Part shown: positions 53,875-63,023 of the stretch, one piece after another
How positions within the stretch are numbered: the stretch's first letter is position 1
Layout: every line of letters starts with the position of its first letter
DNA from: Qipengyuania polymorpha
GTDB lineage: Bacteria; Pseudomonadota; Alphaproteobacteria; Sphingomonadales; Sphingomonadaceae
Direction of reading: 5' to 3'
Length of the DNA: 64,000 nucleotides
Assembly (NCBI RefSeq): GCF_019711435.1
Contig: NZ_JAIGNK010000001.1
Span: forward strand, 682,001 to 746,000
Position numbers and translations under genes: made by a program
The notes under the pieces: model-generated
Told to the model about the DNA's origin: nothing
Seen by the model: the letters and a program-made list of their open reading frames with translations, nothing else
The model's database searches: none

Positions 53875-55014
53875 TCAGAAGCCTTTCGGAGCGGTCGAGA
53901 CGATGGTGACATCGCCATTGGTGACGCGCCGGACCTCCATGGCCCGCTCGACAACGCCGTTGCGCTGGAAGCGGAAAGGACCGTCCATCCCGTCGAACCC
54001 GCCCGACTGGAACAGGACGTTAGTGGGGAAGGGGCGCCCGTAGTCCCAATCGCGTGCGGCGCGCAGGGTGAGGAGGACCGCGTCATATCCAAGCGTCGCG
54101 ACGCGGTAAGGCTGGCCGCCGAAGCGTTCCTCGTAACTGCGCACGAAGCCGCCGTAACGCGCATCGCTGACCGAGGAGAAGAGGGCTCCGCGAAGGGCCG
54201 TTGAACGCAGCACATCGCGGTCGCCGCTCCAGCGTTCGGTACCGAGGATTTGCAGGCCGTCGCGCTTGACAGCCTCGCCGCCGCGGATGGAATTCGTGCC
54301 GCCGTCGGCAATCAGCACCGCGTCGATGCCGCCGCGCTGGCGAAGGCGTCCGCCTGCGCTCACCACCGAGGTGTTGGTGCGCGAATAGCGCTCGCTGGCG
54401 ACGAAATTGCCGCCATGTGCCGAGAGGGCGGTGCGCAAAGCTGCTTCGGCGCGGTCACCATATTCGCCGTCCGGCGCGAGGATGGCGAAATCGTCCGCGC
54501 CGTTGTCGCGCGCGTATTCGACGCTGCGGGCGATGGACTGTTCGGGGATATGCCCCATCACGAAGACGCCGGGACCGGCGACGCTCGTATCGTTGGAAAA
54601 GCTGATGATCGGCACGCCGGCTGGAGCGGCCTCTGCGCGCACGGAAACGACATTGCTGCCGAGCAGCGGGCCGAGGATGAGCTTGTTGCCATCGGCCAGC
54701 GCCTGGCGCGCGGCTGCCTGCGGGCCCTGCGCCGTGTCATAGGTGGTGATGCGCAGGTTGCTCGCCTCGGTATCGAGGATGGCCATGGTGGTCGCATTGG
54801 CAATTGACTGGCCGACCTCGCCGTTCTGTCCCGACAGCGGCACGAGCAGGGCAACGCGGTGAAGGCCATCCTGCGGCAAGCTTGACGGACCGGGTTCGGG
54901 CGTGGGGCCTGTTGTCGGCGCCTCGCCGCCCTTGGGAATGATCGAACAGCCCGAAAGAAGGACCGCACTTGCGGCCATCATCATGTTCCGGCGGGTGAAA
55001 AATGCGCGCTTCAT
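53875..55014 (-). CDS. LpoA-like penicillin-binding protein activator (lipoprotein)
   Basis: A 379-aa lipoprotein; the leader MKRAFFTRRNMMMAASAVLL ends in the lipobox LSGC. The mature part has a periplasmic-binding-protein fold (VALLVPLSGQNGEVGQSIANATTMAI, PLLGSNVVSVRAEA, FAILAPDGEYGDRAEAAL), as in LpoA/YraM, which activates PBP1A in enterics. The start at ATG 55014 gives the leader; an in-frame extension to 55077 is not needed. Next to divergent rsmI and yraN, matching the conserved yraM-yraL-yraN neighbourhood. Confidence 0.9.
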   Translation of the reverse strand: MKRAFFTRRNMMMAASAVLLSGCSIIPKGGEAPTTGPTPEPGPSSLPQDGLHRVALLVPLSGQNGEVGQSIANATTMAILDTEASNLRITTYDTAQGPQAAARQALADGNKLILGPLLGSNVVSVRAEAAPAGVPIISFSNDTSVAGPGVFVMGHIPEQSIARSVEYARDNGADDFAILAPDGEYGDRAEAALRTALSAHGGNFVASERYSRTNTSVVSAGGRLRQRGGIDAVLIADGGTNSIRGGEAVKRDGLQILGTERWSGDRDVLRSTALRGALFSSVSDARYGGFVRSYEERFGGQPYRVATLGYDAVLLTLRAARDWDYGRPFPTNVLFQSGGFDGMDGPFRFQRNGVVERAMEVRRVTNGDVTIVSTAPKGF

Positions 55015-55052
55015 TCTTGCCGCGTCCTGTATTGCTAGTCCATGGGGGGCAG

Positions 55053-55907
55053 GTGAGCGATACCGCCCAACCTTCACAAGACCGCCTTACACCCGGTCTC
55101 TATCTCGTTGCCACCCCTATCGGCAATCTTGGCGATATCACCCTGCGCGCCGTGGACATCCTGTCACGCTGCGATGGCGTGGCCTGCGAGGATACGCGGG
55201 TTACGGGCAAGCTTTTGAAGCATCTCGGCATTTCCAAGCCCATGTGGCGCTATGACGACCATAGCGAACATCGCGACCGTGGCCGGCTGGTCGACTCGAT
55301 GCGTTCCCGCGCCGTGGCGCTGGTGAGCGATGCGGGGACGCCGATGATTTCGGACCCGGGATACCGGCTGGTGAACGATTGCCGCGCCGAGGGGATACCG
55401 GTGACGAGCCTGCCCGGCGCATGTGCGGCGGTGGTCGGTCTCACGCTTTCGGGATTACCGAACGACCGTTTCCTTTTCGCAGGCTTTCTTCCGTCGAAGG
55501 AGAAGGCACGCCGTGAAACGCTTGAGGAGTTGGCGAATACCGACGCGACCCTCGTGTTTTACGAGACCGGACCGCGGCTGCTCAAATCGCTGGCTGCGCT
55601 GAAGGAGCTGATGCCCGAGCGCGAAATCGCCGTGGCGCGCGAACTCACCAAGCTGCACGAGGAATGTCGCCGCGGCCTCGCCGACGGACTGATGGCCTAT
55701 TACGACGCCAATCCGCCCAAGGGTGAAATCGTCCTGCTCGTCGGCCCGCCCGAGACCCATGCCCCAAGCGACGCCGATGCCGACACCATGCTGCGCGAGG
55801 CGATGGCCACGATGAAGGCGAGCCAGGCCGCGGCGCAGGTCTCCAAGGCCACCGGCCTCGACCGCAAGACGCTCTATGCCCGCGCGATGGAGATGAAGTC
55901 CGAATGA
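55053..55907 (+). CDS. rsmI: 16S rRNA 2'-O-ribose C1402 methyltransferase RsmI
   Basis: A 284-aa tetrapyrrole-methylase-family enzyme that 2'-O-methylates C1402 in the ribosomal P site. Landmarks: LYLVATPIGNLGDITLRA, CEDTRVTGKLLKHL, LVSDAGTPMISDPG and SLPGACAAVVGLTLSGLPNDRF. GTG 55053 (VSDTAQPSQ) with an upstream GGGGGG-rich region is the likely start, just across from the divergent lpoA-like gene. Its stop overlaps yraN (ATGA). Confidence 0.96.
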   Translation: MSDTAQPSQDRLTPGLYLVATPIGNLGDITLRAVDILSRCDGVACEDTRVTGKLLKHLGISKPMWRYDDHSEHRDRGRLVDSMRSRAVALVSDAGTPMISDPGYRLVNDCRAEGIPVTSLPGACAAVVGLTLSGLPNDRFLFAGFLPSKEKARRETLEELANTDATLVFYETGPRLLKSLAALKELMPEREIAVARELTKLHEECRRGLADGLMAYYDANPPKGEIVLLVGPPETHAPSDADADTMLREAMATMKASQAAAQVSKATGLDRKTLYARAMEMKSE

Positions 55908-56254
55908 AGCGCCAGCTGGCCGAACGCAGCGGCCGCGACGGCGAGACCCGTGCGGCCTTCTGGCTGCGGGCGAAGGGCTGGCAAATCCTCGACACGCGCG
56001 TGAAGACACCGGCAGGCGAAATCGACCTCGTCGCAAAGCGCGGCAAGCTGGTCGCCTTCGTCGAGGTGAAGTGGCGCAAGAAGCGCGAGGAACTCGACCA
56101 TGCCATCGACGAGCACCGCCTCGCGCGCGTCGCCGCTGCTGCCGAGGCCGTGGCGCATCGCTATGCAGGCGAGGGCGAGGACATTCGCGTCGACGTAATC
56201 CTGCTTGCACCCGGCGCCTTCCCTCGCCACATCGCCAACGCCTGGCAACCGTAA
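55904..56254 (+). CDS. yraN: YraN-family (UPF0102) nuclease-like protein
   Basis: A 116-aa protein with an endonuclease-like fold: RDGETRAAFWLRAKGWQILDTRVKTPAGEIDLVAKRG gives the E/D sites and FVEVKWRKKRE the ExK motif of PD-(D/E)XK proteins. Biological role not established; often linked to natural transformation or rRNA/DNA processing. Overlaps rsmI by 4 bp and is 9 bp before gshB. Confidence 0.92.
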   Translation: MKRQLAERSGRDGETRAAFWLRAKGWQILDTRVKTPAGEIDLVAKRGKLVAFVEVKWRKKREELDHAIDEHRLARVAAAAEAVAHRYAGEGEDIRVDVILLAPGAFPRHIANAWQP

Positions 56255-56263
56255 GGAATTCGC

Positions 56264-57232
56264 ATGTCACTCCGCGTCGCCGTCCAGATGGACCCGCTCG
56301 AAAGCATCAATATCGCGGGCGACAGCAGTTTCGCACTGATGCTCAGCGCGCAGGAGCGCGGGCACGAGGTCTGGCACTACGATGTCGGCAGCCTCGCATG
56401 GCAGAGCGACGGCACGCCTTCTGGCAGGATTACCGCCCACGCTGCGCCGGTCACGGTGCAGAGGGTGGAGGGCAATCACTTCACGGCTGGCGAGCGCCGC
56501 CGCATCGACCTCGCCAAGGATATCGACGTCGTGCTGATGCGGCAGGACCCGCCGTTCCACCTTGGCTATATCAGCGCTGCCTTCCTGCTCGACCGGCTGA
56601 AGGGCACGACGCTGGTCATAAACGACCCGCGCGAGGTGGTGAACGCGCCCGAAAAGATGTTCGTGCTCGACTATGCGCGGTTCATGCCGCCGACCATGAT
56701 TGCGCGGCATCTGGACGATTTGAAAGCTTTCCAGAAGGAACACGGCTCGGTTGTGATGAAGCCGCTCCACGGTAATGGCGGCAAGGCGATCTTCCGGCTC
56801 GATGCGGATGGCACGAACCTTTCCGCGCTGAGCGAGGTTTTCAACCAGACCTGGCCCGAGCCGCACATGATCCAGCCCTTCCTTCCCGAAGTCAGCGAAG
56901 GCGACAAGCGGATCGTGCTTGTCGATGGCGAATTCACAGGCGCTATCAACCGCTTCCCCGGCGAAGGTGAGTTTCGTTCGAACCTTGCGCAGGGCGGCCA
57001 TGCGGAATCGGCCACATTGACGCCGCGCGAGGAGGAAATCTGCGCCGCCATGGGCCCGGAACTCAAAAAGCGCGGGCTGGTATTCGTCGGCATCGATGTC
57101 ATCGGCGGCAAGTGGCTGACCGAAATCAACGTCACCTCGCCCACCGGCATCGTCGCCATCGACAAGTTCAACGGCACCGACACGCCGGGCTTGATCTGGG
57201 ACGCCATCGAGCGGCGGCACGCAGCGATGTAA
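56264..57232 (+). CDS. gshB: Glutathione synthetase
   Basis: A 322-aa ATP-grasp ligase joining gamma-glutamylcysteine with glycine. N-terminal MDPLESINIAGDSSFALMLSAQERGHEVW and DPPFHLGYISAAFLLDRL, the glycine-rich loop PLHGNGGKAIFRLD, and the C-terminal metal site GIDVIGGKWLTEINVTSPTG are typical. Length standard. It ends next to the convergent xerC stop with no gap. Confidence 0.97.
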   Translation: MSLRVAVQMDPLESINIAGDSSFALMLSAQERGHEVWHYDVGSLAWQSDGTPSGRITAHAAPVTVQRVEGNHFTAGERRRIDLAKDIDVVLMRQDPPFHLGYISAAFLLDRLKGTTLVINDPREVVNAPEKMFVLDYARFMPPTMIARHLDDLKAFQKEHGSVVMKPLHGNGGKAIFRLDADGTNLSALSEVFNQTWPEPHMIQPFLPEVSEGDKRIVLVDGEFTGAINRFPGEGEFRSNLAQGGHAESATLTPREEEICAAMGPELKKRGLVFVGIDVIGGKWLTEINVTSPTGIVAIDKFNGTDTPGLIWDAIERRHAAM

Positions 57233-58132
57233 TCAGTCGTCGCGCTCGCGCGGGTGGGCGCTGCGATAGGTGTCGAGCAGGCTGGCGGCATCGACTTTGG
57301 TATAGATTTGCGTCGAGCCGAGGCTGGCGTGGCCGAGCAATTCCTGCAGGCTCCGTAGGTCCGCTCCCGCACCCAGAAGATGCGTGGCGAAGCTGTGCCG
57401 CAGGGCGTGGGGCGTTGCCGTATCGGGCAAGCCGAGTGCGCGGCGGGCGCGGGCGGTGGCTTTCTGGACGACGCCTTGCGACAGGCTGCCGCCTTTGATG
57501 CCGCGGAACAGTGGCTGGTCGGGGGCAAGCGACCAGGGGCACTTGCGGACATAGGCATCCACCGCCTCGCGGATGAGCGGGACCAGCGGCACCACCCGCT
57601 GCTTGTCGCCCTTGCCGGTGACGGTCAGCGTCTCGCCGAGCGGCAGGACGCTCGCAGAAAGCGACAGCGCCTCGGAAATACGCATGCCCGCGCCGTAGAG
57701 CATCAGCAGCACCGCCCGGTCGCGTGCGCCCACCCAGTCGTCCCCGGCCAGCGCTTCGACCGTCTCGGCCAAACCGAGGGCATCGTCGGGCGACACGGGG
57801 CGCGGCAGGCCCTTCTTGACACGCGGGCCGCGCAGGCGCGGAGCCTCGGTGACTTCATGGCCCGCTTGCGCCCGCGCGAAGCCGATGAAGGCCTTGAGCG
57901 CCGACAATTCGCGCGCGGCCGAGGCGTTGGACAGTCCGTCGTTGCGTCTCGTGGCGAGGTGGGTGCGCAGCTTGCCGGTGGAGATGGTCGCGACTTGTTC
58001 GAATTCGCCGATTTCAAGCCGCGTGAGGAGCCGCTCAGCCGCCTTGTGATAAGCGCGCACCGTGTGCGGCGAGCGCCTCAGGCCAAGCGCCAGATGGTCG
58101 TGCCAAGCGCCGAGGACATCCTGGCGGCTCAA
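57233..58132 (-). CDS. xerC: Tyrosine recombinase XerC
   Basis: A 299-aa site-specific recombinase for chromosome-dimer resolution at dif. The catalytic residues are Arg in YGAGMRISEALSL, His-x-x-Arg in PHALRHSFATHLL, His in LLGHASLGSTQ, and the nucleophilic Tyr in IYTKVD. The SAM-like N-terminal core-binding domain precedes it. The start is TTG 58132, overlapping the hemW stop by 4 bp. This is the housekeeping recombinase, not part of a mobile element. Confidence 0.94.
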   Translation of the reverse strand: MSRQDVLGAWHDHLALGLRRSPHTVRAYHKAAERLLTRLEIGEFEQVATISTGKLRTHLATRRNDGLSNASAARELSALKAFIGFARAQAGHEVTEAPRLRGPRVKKGLPRPVSPDDALGLAETVEALAGDDWVGARDRAVLLMLYGAGMRISEALSLSASVLPLGETLTVTGKGDKQRVVPLVPLIREAVDAYVRKCPWSLAPDQPLFRGIKGGSLSQGVVQKATARARRALGLPDTATPHALRHSFATHLLGAGADLRSLQELLGHASLGSTQIYTKVDAASLLDTYRSAHPRERDD

Positions 58133-59295
58133 CTGCTGACCAGCTCCGTCGCCACCAGTTCGCCCAGCAGCGCGTCGAGCAAGGGCATTCCGGCATCGGT
58201 GACGATAAGCCGTGCGCCGTCCTGCCGGACAAGGCCGAGGTCGCGGTAAAGCGCGAGTTTGCCAGCGTCTATCAGGTGGTCGCTCGTCACCCCGAAGCGA
58301 TTGCCCAGCGCGGCGAGGTCCACGCCTTCTGCCAGTCGCAGCCCCATCAGCAGCGCCTCGGAGGCCTGCTCGTTGCTGGTCAGCAGGCGGTGTTCGGCAA
58401 TGCCGTCACCTTGGCTTTCGACTGCGCTCAGGAAATTCTCCGGCTTCTTGTGCCGCGTCGTCGCCACGCCGCCGCGCCGTCCGTGCGCGCCGGGGCCGAT
58501 GCCGTGATAGTCGAGATAGCGCCAGTAGGTGAGGTTGTGGCGACTCTCCTCGCCGGGGCGAGCGTGGTTGCTGATTTCATACGCCGGAAGGCCCGCTGCT
58601 GCCGTCATCTCGCGGGTGAGGGCGAAGAGGTCGGCGGCCGGGTCGTCGGCAAGCGGGTCGAACACGCCGCGCCGCACATCGGTGGCGAAGCGCGTCGCCG
58701 GCTCGATGGTCAGCTGGTAAAGCGACATATGCGATGTGCCGAGCGCAAGAGCCTCCGACAGCTCCTGCCGCCACTCCTCCTCGGTCTGGTCGGGGCGCGC
58801 GTAAATCAGGTCGATGGAGACACGGTCGAACAGCTTCTGCGCCGTCTCGACCGCCGCAAGCGCTTCTTCGACACCGTGCAGGCGCCCGAGGAATTGGAGC
58901 ACATCGGGCCGCAAACTCTGCACACCCAGCGAGACGCGGTTGATGCCGGCGCGGGCGAGGTCCGCGAAATTCGCCGCCTCGACCGAGGACGGATTGCCCT
59001 CCAGCGTGATTTCGATGCCGGGCGCAAAGCCCCACAGCGTCTCGGCCTCGCGCAAGAGTGACGCCACGAGTGCAGGCGGCATCAGTGATGGCGTTCCCCC
59101 GCCAAAAAAGATACTTACGAGCGGCTCTTCATTTTTCGTCGCAGCATGTTCGGCGCGCATGTCGGCCAGCAGAGCGGCTTCCCACGCGGCCATGTCGGTG
59201 CGCTCGCGGACATGGCTGTTGAAGTCGCAATAGGGGCATTTGGCGAGGCAGAAGGGCCAGTGGATGTAGAGCGAACGGGCCAAGCGCGGCTTCAC
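58129..59295 (-). CDS. hemW: HemW, radical-SAM haem chaperone
   Basis: A 388-aa protein that inserts haem into target proteins. The 4Fe-4S cluster motif CxxxCxxC is in FCLAKCPYCDFNSH (about residues 16-29); SIFFGGGTPSLM and GVQSLRPDVLQFLGRLHG are family-typical. It lacks the extra Cys of HemN coproporphyrinogen oxidase. GTG start at 59295. Overlaps xerC. Confidence 0.95.
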   Translation of the reverse strand: MKPRLARSLYIHWPFCLAKCPYCDFNSHVRERTDMAAWEAALLADMRAEHAATKNEEPLVSIFFGGGTPSLMPPALVASLLREAETLWGFAPGIEITLEGNPSSVEAANFADLARAGINRVSLGVQSLRPDVLQFLGRLHGVEEALAAVETAQKLFDRVSIDLIYARPDQTEEEWRQELSEALALGTSHMSLYQLTIEPATRFATDVRRGVFDPLADDPAADLFALTREMTAAAGLPAYEISNHARPGEESRHNLTYWRYLDYHGIGPGAHGRRGGVATTRHKKPENFLSAVESQGDGIAEHRLLTSNEQASEALLMGLRLAEGVDLAALGNRFGVTSDHLIDAGKLALYRDLGLVRQDGARLIVTDAGMPLLDALLGELVATELVSS

Positions 59296-59330
59296 CTCAA
59301 ATTAAGCACAGCCGCGGCATATCGTGCGGC

Positions 59331-59912
59331 ATGGACGGGTCGAAAATCATCATCGCGGCAGGCGCCGCATTCGCCGCGCTATGTGCCACGGGTATCACCG
59401 TGGCCGCAAGCGCAAGGGACGCTTCTTCCGCGGGTAGCTACGAAACGCAGGCCAAGCACGACAACCGCATGAGCGACCGGATGGCCGTGCGGATGCTCGA
59501 CGCGCACAACCGCGAACGCGTGCGCCTCGGCCTCCCCAAGCTCAAGTGGAACCGTGCGCTCGAGCGCGAGGCCAAGCAGTGGGGCCACGAACTGGCGCGG
59601 CGCGGCAGGCTCGAACATGCCGACCAGCGCACTCGCAATTCCACCGGCGAGAACCTTTGGATGGGGAGCCAGGGGCAATGGGATGCCATGGTCGGGATCG
59701 ACATGATGATCGACGAGAAACAGCACTATACCCACGGAAATTTCCCCGAGATTTCGCGCACGGGCAAATGGGCCGACGTGGCGCATTACACGCAAATCGT
59801 GTGGCGCGACACCAAGGAAGTCGGCTGCTCGGTGGTCAACGAGCGCGGGTGGGATGTTCTGGTCTGTCGCTACTGGCCGGCGGGCAATGTCTGGGGCCAG
59901 AAGGCCTATTAA
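59331..59912 (+). CDS. Secreted CAP-domain (SCP/PR-1) protein
   Basis: A 193-aa protein with a signal peptide or anchor (residues ~1-24, IIIAAGAAFAALCATGITVAAS). The CAP fold shows DAHNRERVRLGLPKLKWNRAL, ENLWMG, VAHYTQIVWRDTKEVGCSV and VCRYWPAGNVWG, the four CAP signature regions, with paired Cys. Role in bacteria unknown; the fold binds lipids or peptides. Confidence 0.93.
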   Translation: MDGSKIIIAAGAAFAALCATGITVAASARDASSAGSYETQAKHDNRMSDRMAVRMLDAHNRERVRLGLPKLKWNRALEREAKQWGHELARRGRLEHADQRTRNSTGENLWMGSQGQWDAMVGIDMMIDEKQHYTHGNFPEISRTGKWADVAHYTQIVWRDTKEVGCSVVNERGWDVLVCRYWPAGNVWGQKAY

Positions 59913-60539
59913 TCAGCCGAATTGCTCGGCCACCAGCTTGGCAAAAGCATCGGCGCGGTGGCTGATGGCGTGCTTTTCTTCAGGAGCTATCTCGGCAAAG
60001 GTCTGGTCGCGGCCATTGGGCACGAAAACCGGGTCATAGCCGAAGCCCATTTCCCCGCGCGGCGGCCAGGTCAGCGTTCCTGGCGCAGTGCCCTCGTACA
60101 CCGCCTGCTCGCCATCGGGCCATGCCAGCGCGAGCACGCAATGGAAGGCGCAGGAGCGGTCGACATCGGCGCCCTTCTGCTGGAGCATGCCCTCGACCTT
60201 GCCCATCGCCATGTACCAGTCGCGGCCCGGCTCGCCCTCGAAATGCTGCCGTTCGGCCCAGTCGGCGGTGTACACTCCGGGGCGGCCATCGAGCGCATCG
60301 ACCGACAATCCGCTGTCGTCGGCAAGGGCAGGGAGGCCCGAGGCCTCCGCCGCAGCCCGCGCCTTCAAAAGCGCGTTCTGGACGAAGGTGGTCCCGGTTT
60401 CCGGCGGTTCGGGCAGGCCCAGCGAACCTGCGGAGATGCACTTCACCCCGTAAGGGTCGAGAAGCGCGGAGATCTCCTTCAGCTTGCCCGCATTATGCGT
60501 GGCAATCACGAGGCTGCCCGAACCGATGCGCCGTGTCAT
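59913..60539 (-). CDS. rdgB: Non-canonical purine NTP pyrophosphatase (RdgB/HAM1)
   Basis: A 208-aa house-cleaning enzyme that removes ITP, dITP and XTP. Landmarks: [65 protein letters not shown] and SHRADAF. Overlaps the rph stop as ATGA; the rph-rdgB pair is conserved across alphaproteobacteria. Confidence 0.96.
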   Translation of the reverse strand: MTRRIGSGSLVIATHNAGKLKEISALLDPYGVKCISAGSLGLPEPPETGTTFVQNALLKARAAAEASGLPALADDSGLSVDALDGRPGVYTADWAERQHFEGEPGRDWYMAMGKVEGMLQQKGADVDRSCAFHCVLALAWPDGEQAVYEGTAPGTLTWPPRGEMGFGYDPVFVPNGRDQTFAEIAPEEKHAISHRADAFAKLVAEQFG

Positions 60540-61252
60540 TTGCGCGTGGCCTCGTCCTGTGCGCGGAAGATGTCGGCGCAGCCCATCTGGGCAAGGCGGA
60601 GGAGACGCAGGAAGGCTTCCTCGTCATAGGGCGCGCCTTCGGCGGTCGCCTGAGCCTCGGCAATCTTGCCGCCTTCGATAAGCACGAAGTTGGCATCCGC
60701 ATCGGCGTTACTGTCTTCGGGATAGTCGAGGTCGAGCACCGGCGTGCCCTTGTAGATACCGCAGGATACGGCAGCGACCTTGGCGGTGATGGGGTCTTCC
60801 ACGATGTCTCCCGACTTCATCAACGCGTTGACGGCAAGCCGCAGAGCGACCCAGGCGCCCGAGATCGAGGCTGTGCGGGTGCCGCCATCGGCCTGGATGA
60901 CGTCGCAATCGAGTGTAATCTGACGCTCGCCGAGCTTCCTGTGGTCTACCACGGCGCGCAAGCTACGCCCGATAAGGCGCTGGATTTCCTGCGTTCGTCC
61001 GCTCTGCTTGCCCTTGGCAGCCTCGCGCTGGCCGCGGGTATGCGTGGCGCGCGGAAGCATGGAATATTCGCCGGTGACCCAGCCTTCGCCTTTCCCGCGA
61101 AGCCACGGCGGGATGCGTTCTTCGACCGACGCGGTGCACAGCACCTTGGTCTCGCCGAAGCTGATGAGGCAGCTGCCCTCGGCGTGCTTGGTGTAGCCGG
61201 TCTCGATGGTGATGGCGCGCATTTCATCGGGCGCGCGTCCTGAAGGTCGCAT
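60536..61252 (-). CDS. rph: Ribonuclease PH
   Basis: A 238-aa phosphorolytic 3'-5' exoribonuclease that trims tRNA 3' ends. The N-terminal [41 protein letters not shown] with the phosphate-binding Arg, and the metal site [19 protein letters not shown] are family-typical. Its promoter region is shared with the divergent hrcA gene (86 bp). Confidence 0.97.
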   Translation of the reverse strand: MRPSGRAPDEMRAITIETGYTKHAEGSCLISFGETKVLCTASVEERIPPWLRGKGEGWVTGEYSMLPRATHTRGQREAAKGKQSGRTQEIQRLIGRSLRAVVDHRKLGERQITLDCDVIQADGGTRTASISGAWVALRLAVNALMKSGDIVEDPITAKVAAVSCGIYKGTPVLDLDYPEDSNADADANFVLIEGGKIAEAQATAEGAPYDEEAFLRLLRLAQMGCADIFRAQDEATRK

Positions 61253-61337
61253 GTTTTCTCCAATGCAGTCGAATCTCTGGACAGCGGGTTAGGCGCAAGG
61301 CCCTTGAGGCCGCAAGGGGAGTGGTTAGATAGGACAC

Positions 61338-62381
61338 ATGAATTCACCGCCGCTCACCGATTTGTCCGACCGCGCCCGCGAGATTTTCCGGCTCGTGGTC
61401 GAGGGTTACCTTGAAAGCGGTTCTCCGGTCGGCTCCAAAGCATTGGCGGGCGAGGGCGGGGTGAACCTTTCGCCTGCCTCCATCCGCTCGGTCCTGGCGG
61501 AGCTGGAACAGCGTGGGCTGCTGGCTGCCCCGCATACGAGCGCGGGCCGCATGCCGACCGACAGCGGTCTCAGGCTCTTCGTCGATGCGATGATGCAGGT
61601 GGCTGAACCCACCGCGCAGGAGCGCGCTGCCATCGAGGAGCGCATCGCCCAGCCGGGCCCCATCGAGCGCGCGCTGGAACAGACCAGCGCGCTGCTGTCA
61701 GACCTTTCGGGCGCGGCGGGCATGGTCATGGTGCCCCGCAGGGAGCCGCGGCTTGCGCAGGTTTCGCTCACCGCGCTCGATGCCAATCGTGTGCTCGCAG
61801 TGCTGGTCGGGGAGGACGGGCAGGTCGAGAACCGCATCCTGCCGCTTCCCGCACAGGCGCTCGGTACGTCGCTCGAACAGGCGAGCAATTTCCTCACCGC
61901 CAAGGCCGCAGGTCGAACGCTGGCCGAGGCAGCCGCGCTGGTCGAACGCGAGATTGCAAGCGAGCGCAGCGCGCTCGACGAGGCCAGCCGCGACCTTGTC
62001 GCCAAGGGCATCGCCCTGTGGTCCGAGGATGCCTCCCACCGCCCTGTGCTCATCGTGCGCGGGCAGGCAAATTTGCTCGACGAAAGTGCACTCGCCGATA
62101 TCGACCGCGTGCGTTCGCTGCTCGACGACCTGGAAAACAAGCAATCGGTCGCCAGCCTCCTCGAAAACGCCCGCGAGGCCGAGGCCATGCGCATTTTCAT
62201 CGGCAGCGAGAACCGGCTCTTCTCGCTTTCGGGCTCTTCGGTCATCGCCGCGCCTTACCGCGATGCAGCCGGAAAAGTGGTCGGCGTGCTGGGTGTCATC
62301 GGCCCGACGCGGTTGAATTACGCGCGGGTCGTCCCCATGGTGGACTTCACGGCCCGATCCTTGGGCAAGAGAATAGGCTGA
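61338..62381 (+). CDS. hrcA: HrcA, heat-shock repressor
   Basis: A 347-aa repressor that binds CIRCE operators upstream of groESL and related genes. The N-terminal winged helix is AREIFRLVVEGYLESGSPVGSKALA, with LSPASIRSVLAELEQRGLL and the HTSAGRMPTD motif; the C-terminal GAF-like part ends VVGVLGVIGPTRLNYARVVPMVDF. No CIRCE is visible in the 85-bp upstream gap. grpE follows 14 bp downstream. Confidence 0.97.
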   Translation: MNSPPLTDLSDRAREIFRLVVEGYLESGSPVGSKALAGEGGVNLSPASIRSVLAELEQRGLLAAPHTSAGRMPTDSGLRLFVDAMMQVAEPTAQERAAIEERIAQPGPIERALEQTSALLSDLSGAAGMVMVPRREPRLAQVSLTALDANRVLAVLVGEDGQVENRILPLPAQALGTSLEQASNFLTAKAAGRTLAEAAALVEREIASERSALDEASRDLVAKGIALWSEDASHRPVLIVRGQANLLDESALADIDRVRSLLDDLENKQSVASLLENAREAEAMRIFIGSENRLFSLSGSSVIAAPYRDAAGKVVGVLGVIGPTRLNYARVVPMVDFTARSLGKRIG

Positions 62382-62395
62382 CAGGGTTTTTCCAA

Positions 62396-62998
62396 GTGAA
62401 CAACGAGAACACGAACGAACCGCAGGACAAGGCGGTCGATGAAGAAGTAGCGCGCGAGATGGAAGGCGTGCCCGAACACCTGCGCGATGATGGCGGCGAG
62501 GATGAGGACGATGCGGACGTAGCGCTCGACGAAGCGCTGGCGAGCCTGCGCGGCGACCTCGAGAACGCCAAGCAGGAAGTCCTCTACGCCCGCGCCGAAA
62601 CGCAGAACGTGCGCCGCCGCATGGAGAAGGACGTGCAGGACGCGCGCAATTATGCCGCGACCGGTTTCGCGCGTGATATTCTCAGCGTCGCCGACAACCT
62701 CGGCCGCGCGCTCGACGCCATTCCCGCCGAACAGCGCGAGGACGAGAAGCTCAAGGGCTTTATTGCGGGTATCGAAGCGACGCAGCGCGAGCTGGAAAAG
62801 GTCTTCAACCAGAACGGCATCACGCGCATTGCCGCCAAGGGCATGCCGCTCGACCCGAACCAGCACCAGGCGATGATGGAAATTCCGACCGCCGACGCGG
62901 AGCCGGGGACAATCGTGCAGGAAATGCAGGCCGGTTACATGATCAAGGACCGCCTCCTGCGCCCGGCCATGGTCGGCGTGGCCAAGAAGCCGGACTGA
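62396..62998 (+). CDS. grpE: GrpE, DnaK nucleotide-exchange factor
   Basis: A 200-aa co-chaperone. The N-terminal ~45 residues are acidic and disordered, followed by the long dimerising helix (ENAKQEVLYARAETQNVRRRMEKDV) and the beta domain ending with MPLDPNQHQAMMEIPTAD and LLRPAMVGVAK. GTG 62396 (VNNENTNEP) is the likely start; an in-frame extension to 62018 would lie inside hrcA. It is in an operon with hrcA. Confidence 0.96.
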   Translation: MNNENTNEPQDKAVDEEVAREMEGVPEHLRDDGGEDEDDADVALDEALASLRGDLENAKQEVLYARAETQNVRRRMEKDVQDARNYAATGFARDILSVADNLGRALDAIPAEQREDEKLKGFIAGIEATQRELEKVFNQNGITRIAAKGMPLDPNQHQAMMEIPTADAEPGTIVQEMQAGYMIKDRLLRPAMVGVAKKPD

Positions 62999-63023
62999 TA
63001 TTTTCGACATCGGGAGAGAGACG

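Noticed and set aside
51885-53909. A 674-aa plus-strand open frame opposite parE
   Set aside because: Shadow of parE in high-GC DNA; no domain, wrong composition, no ribosome site.
57233-58132. Tyrosine recombinase as the integrase of the mutL cassette
   Set aside because: Sequence and context (next to hemW and gshB) are those of housekeeping XerC, 46 kb away. It could act in trans, but nothing in the sequence shows that.
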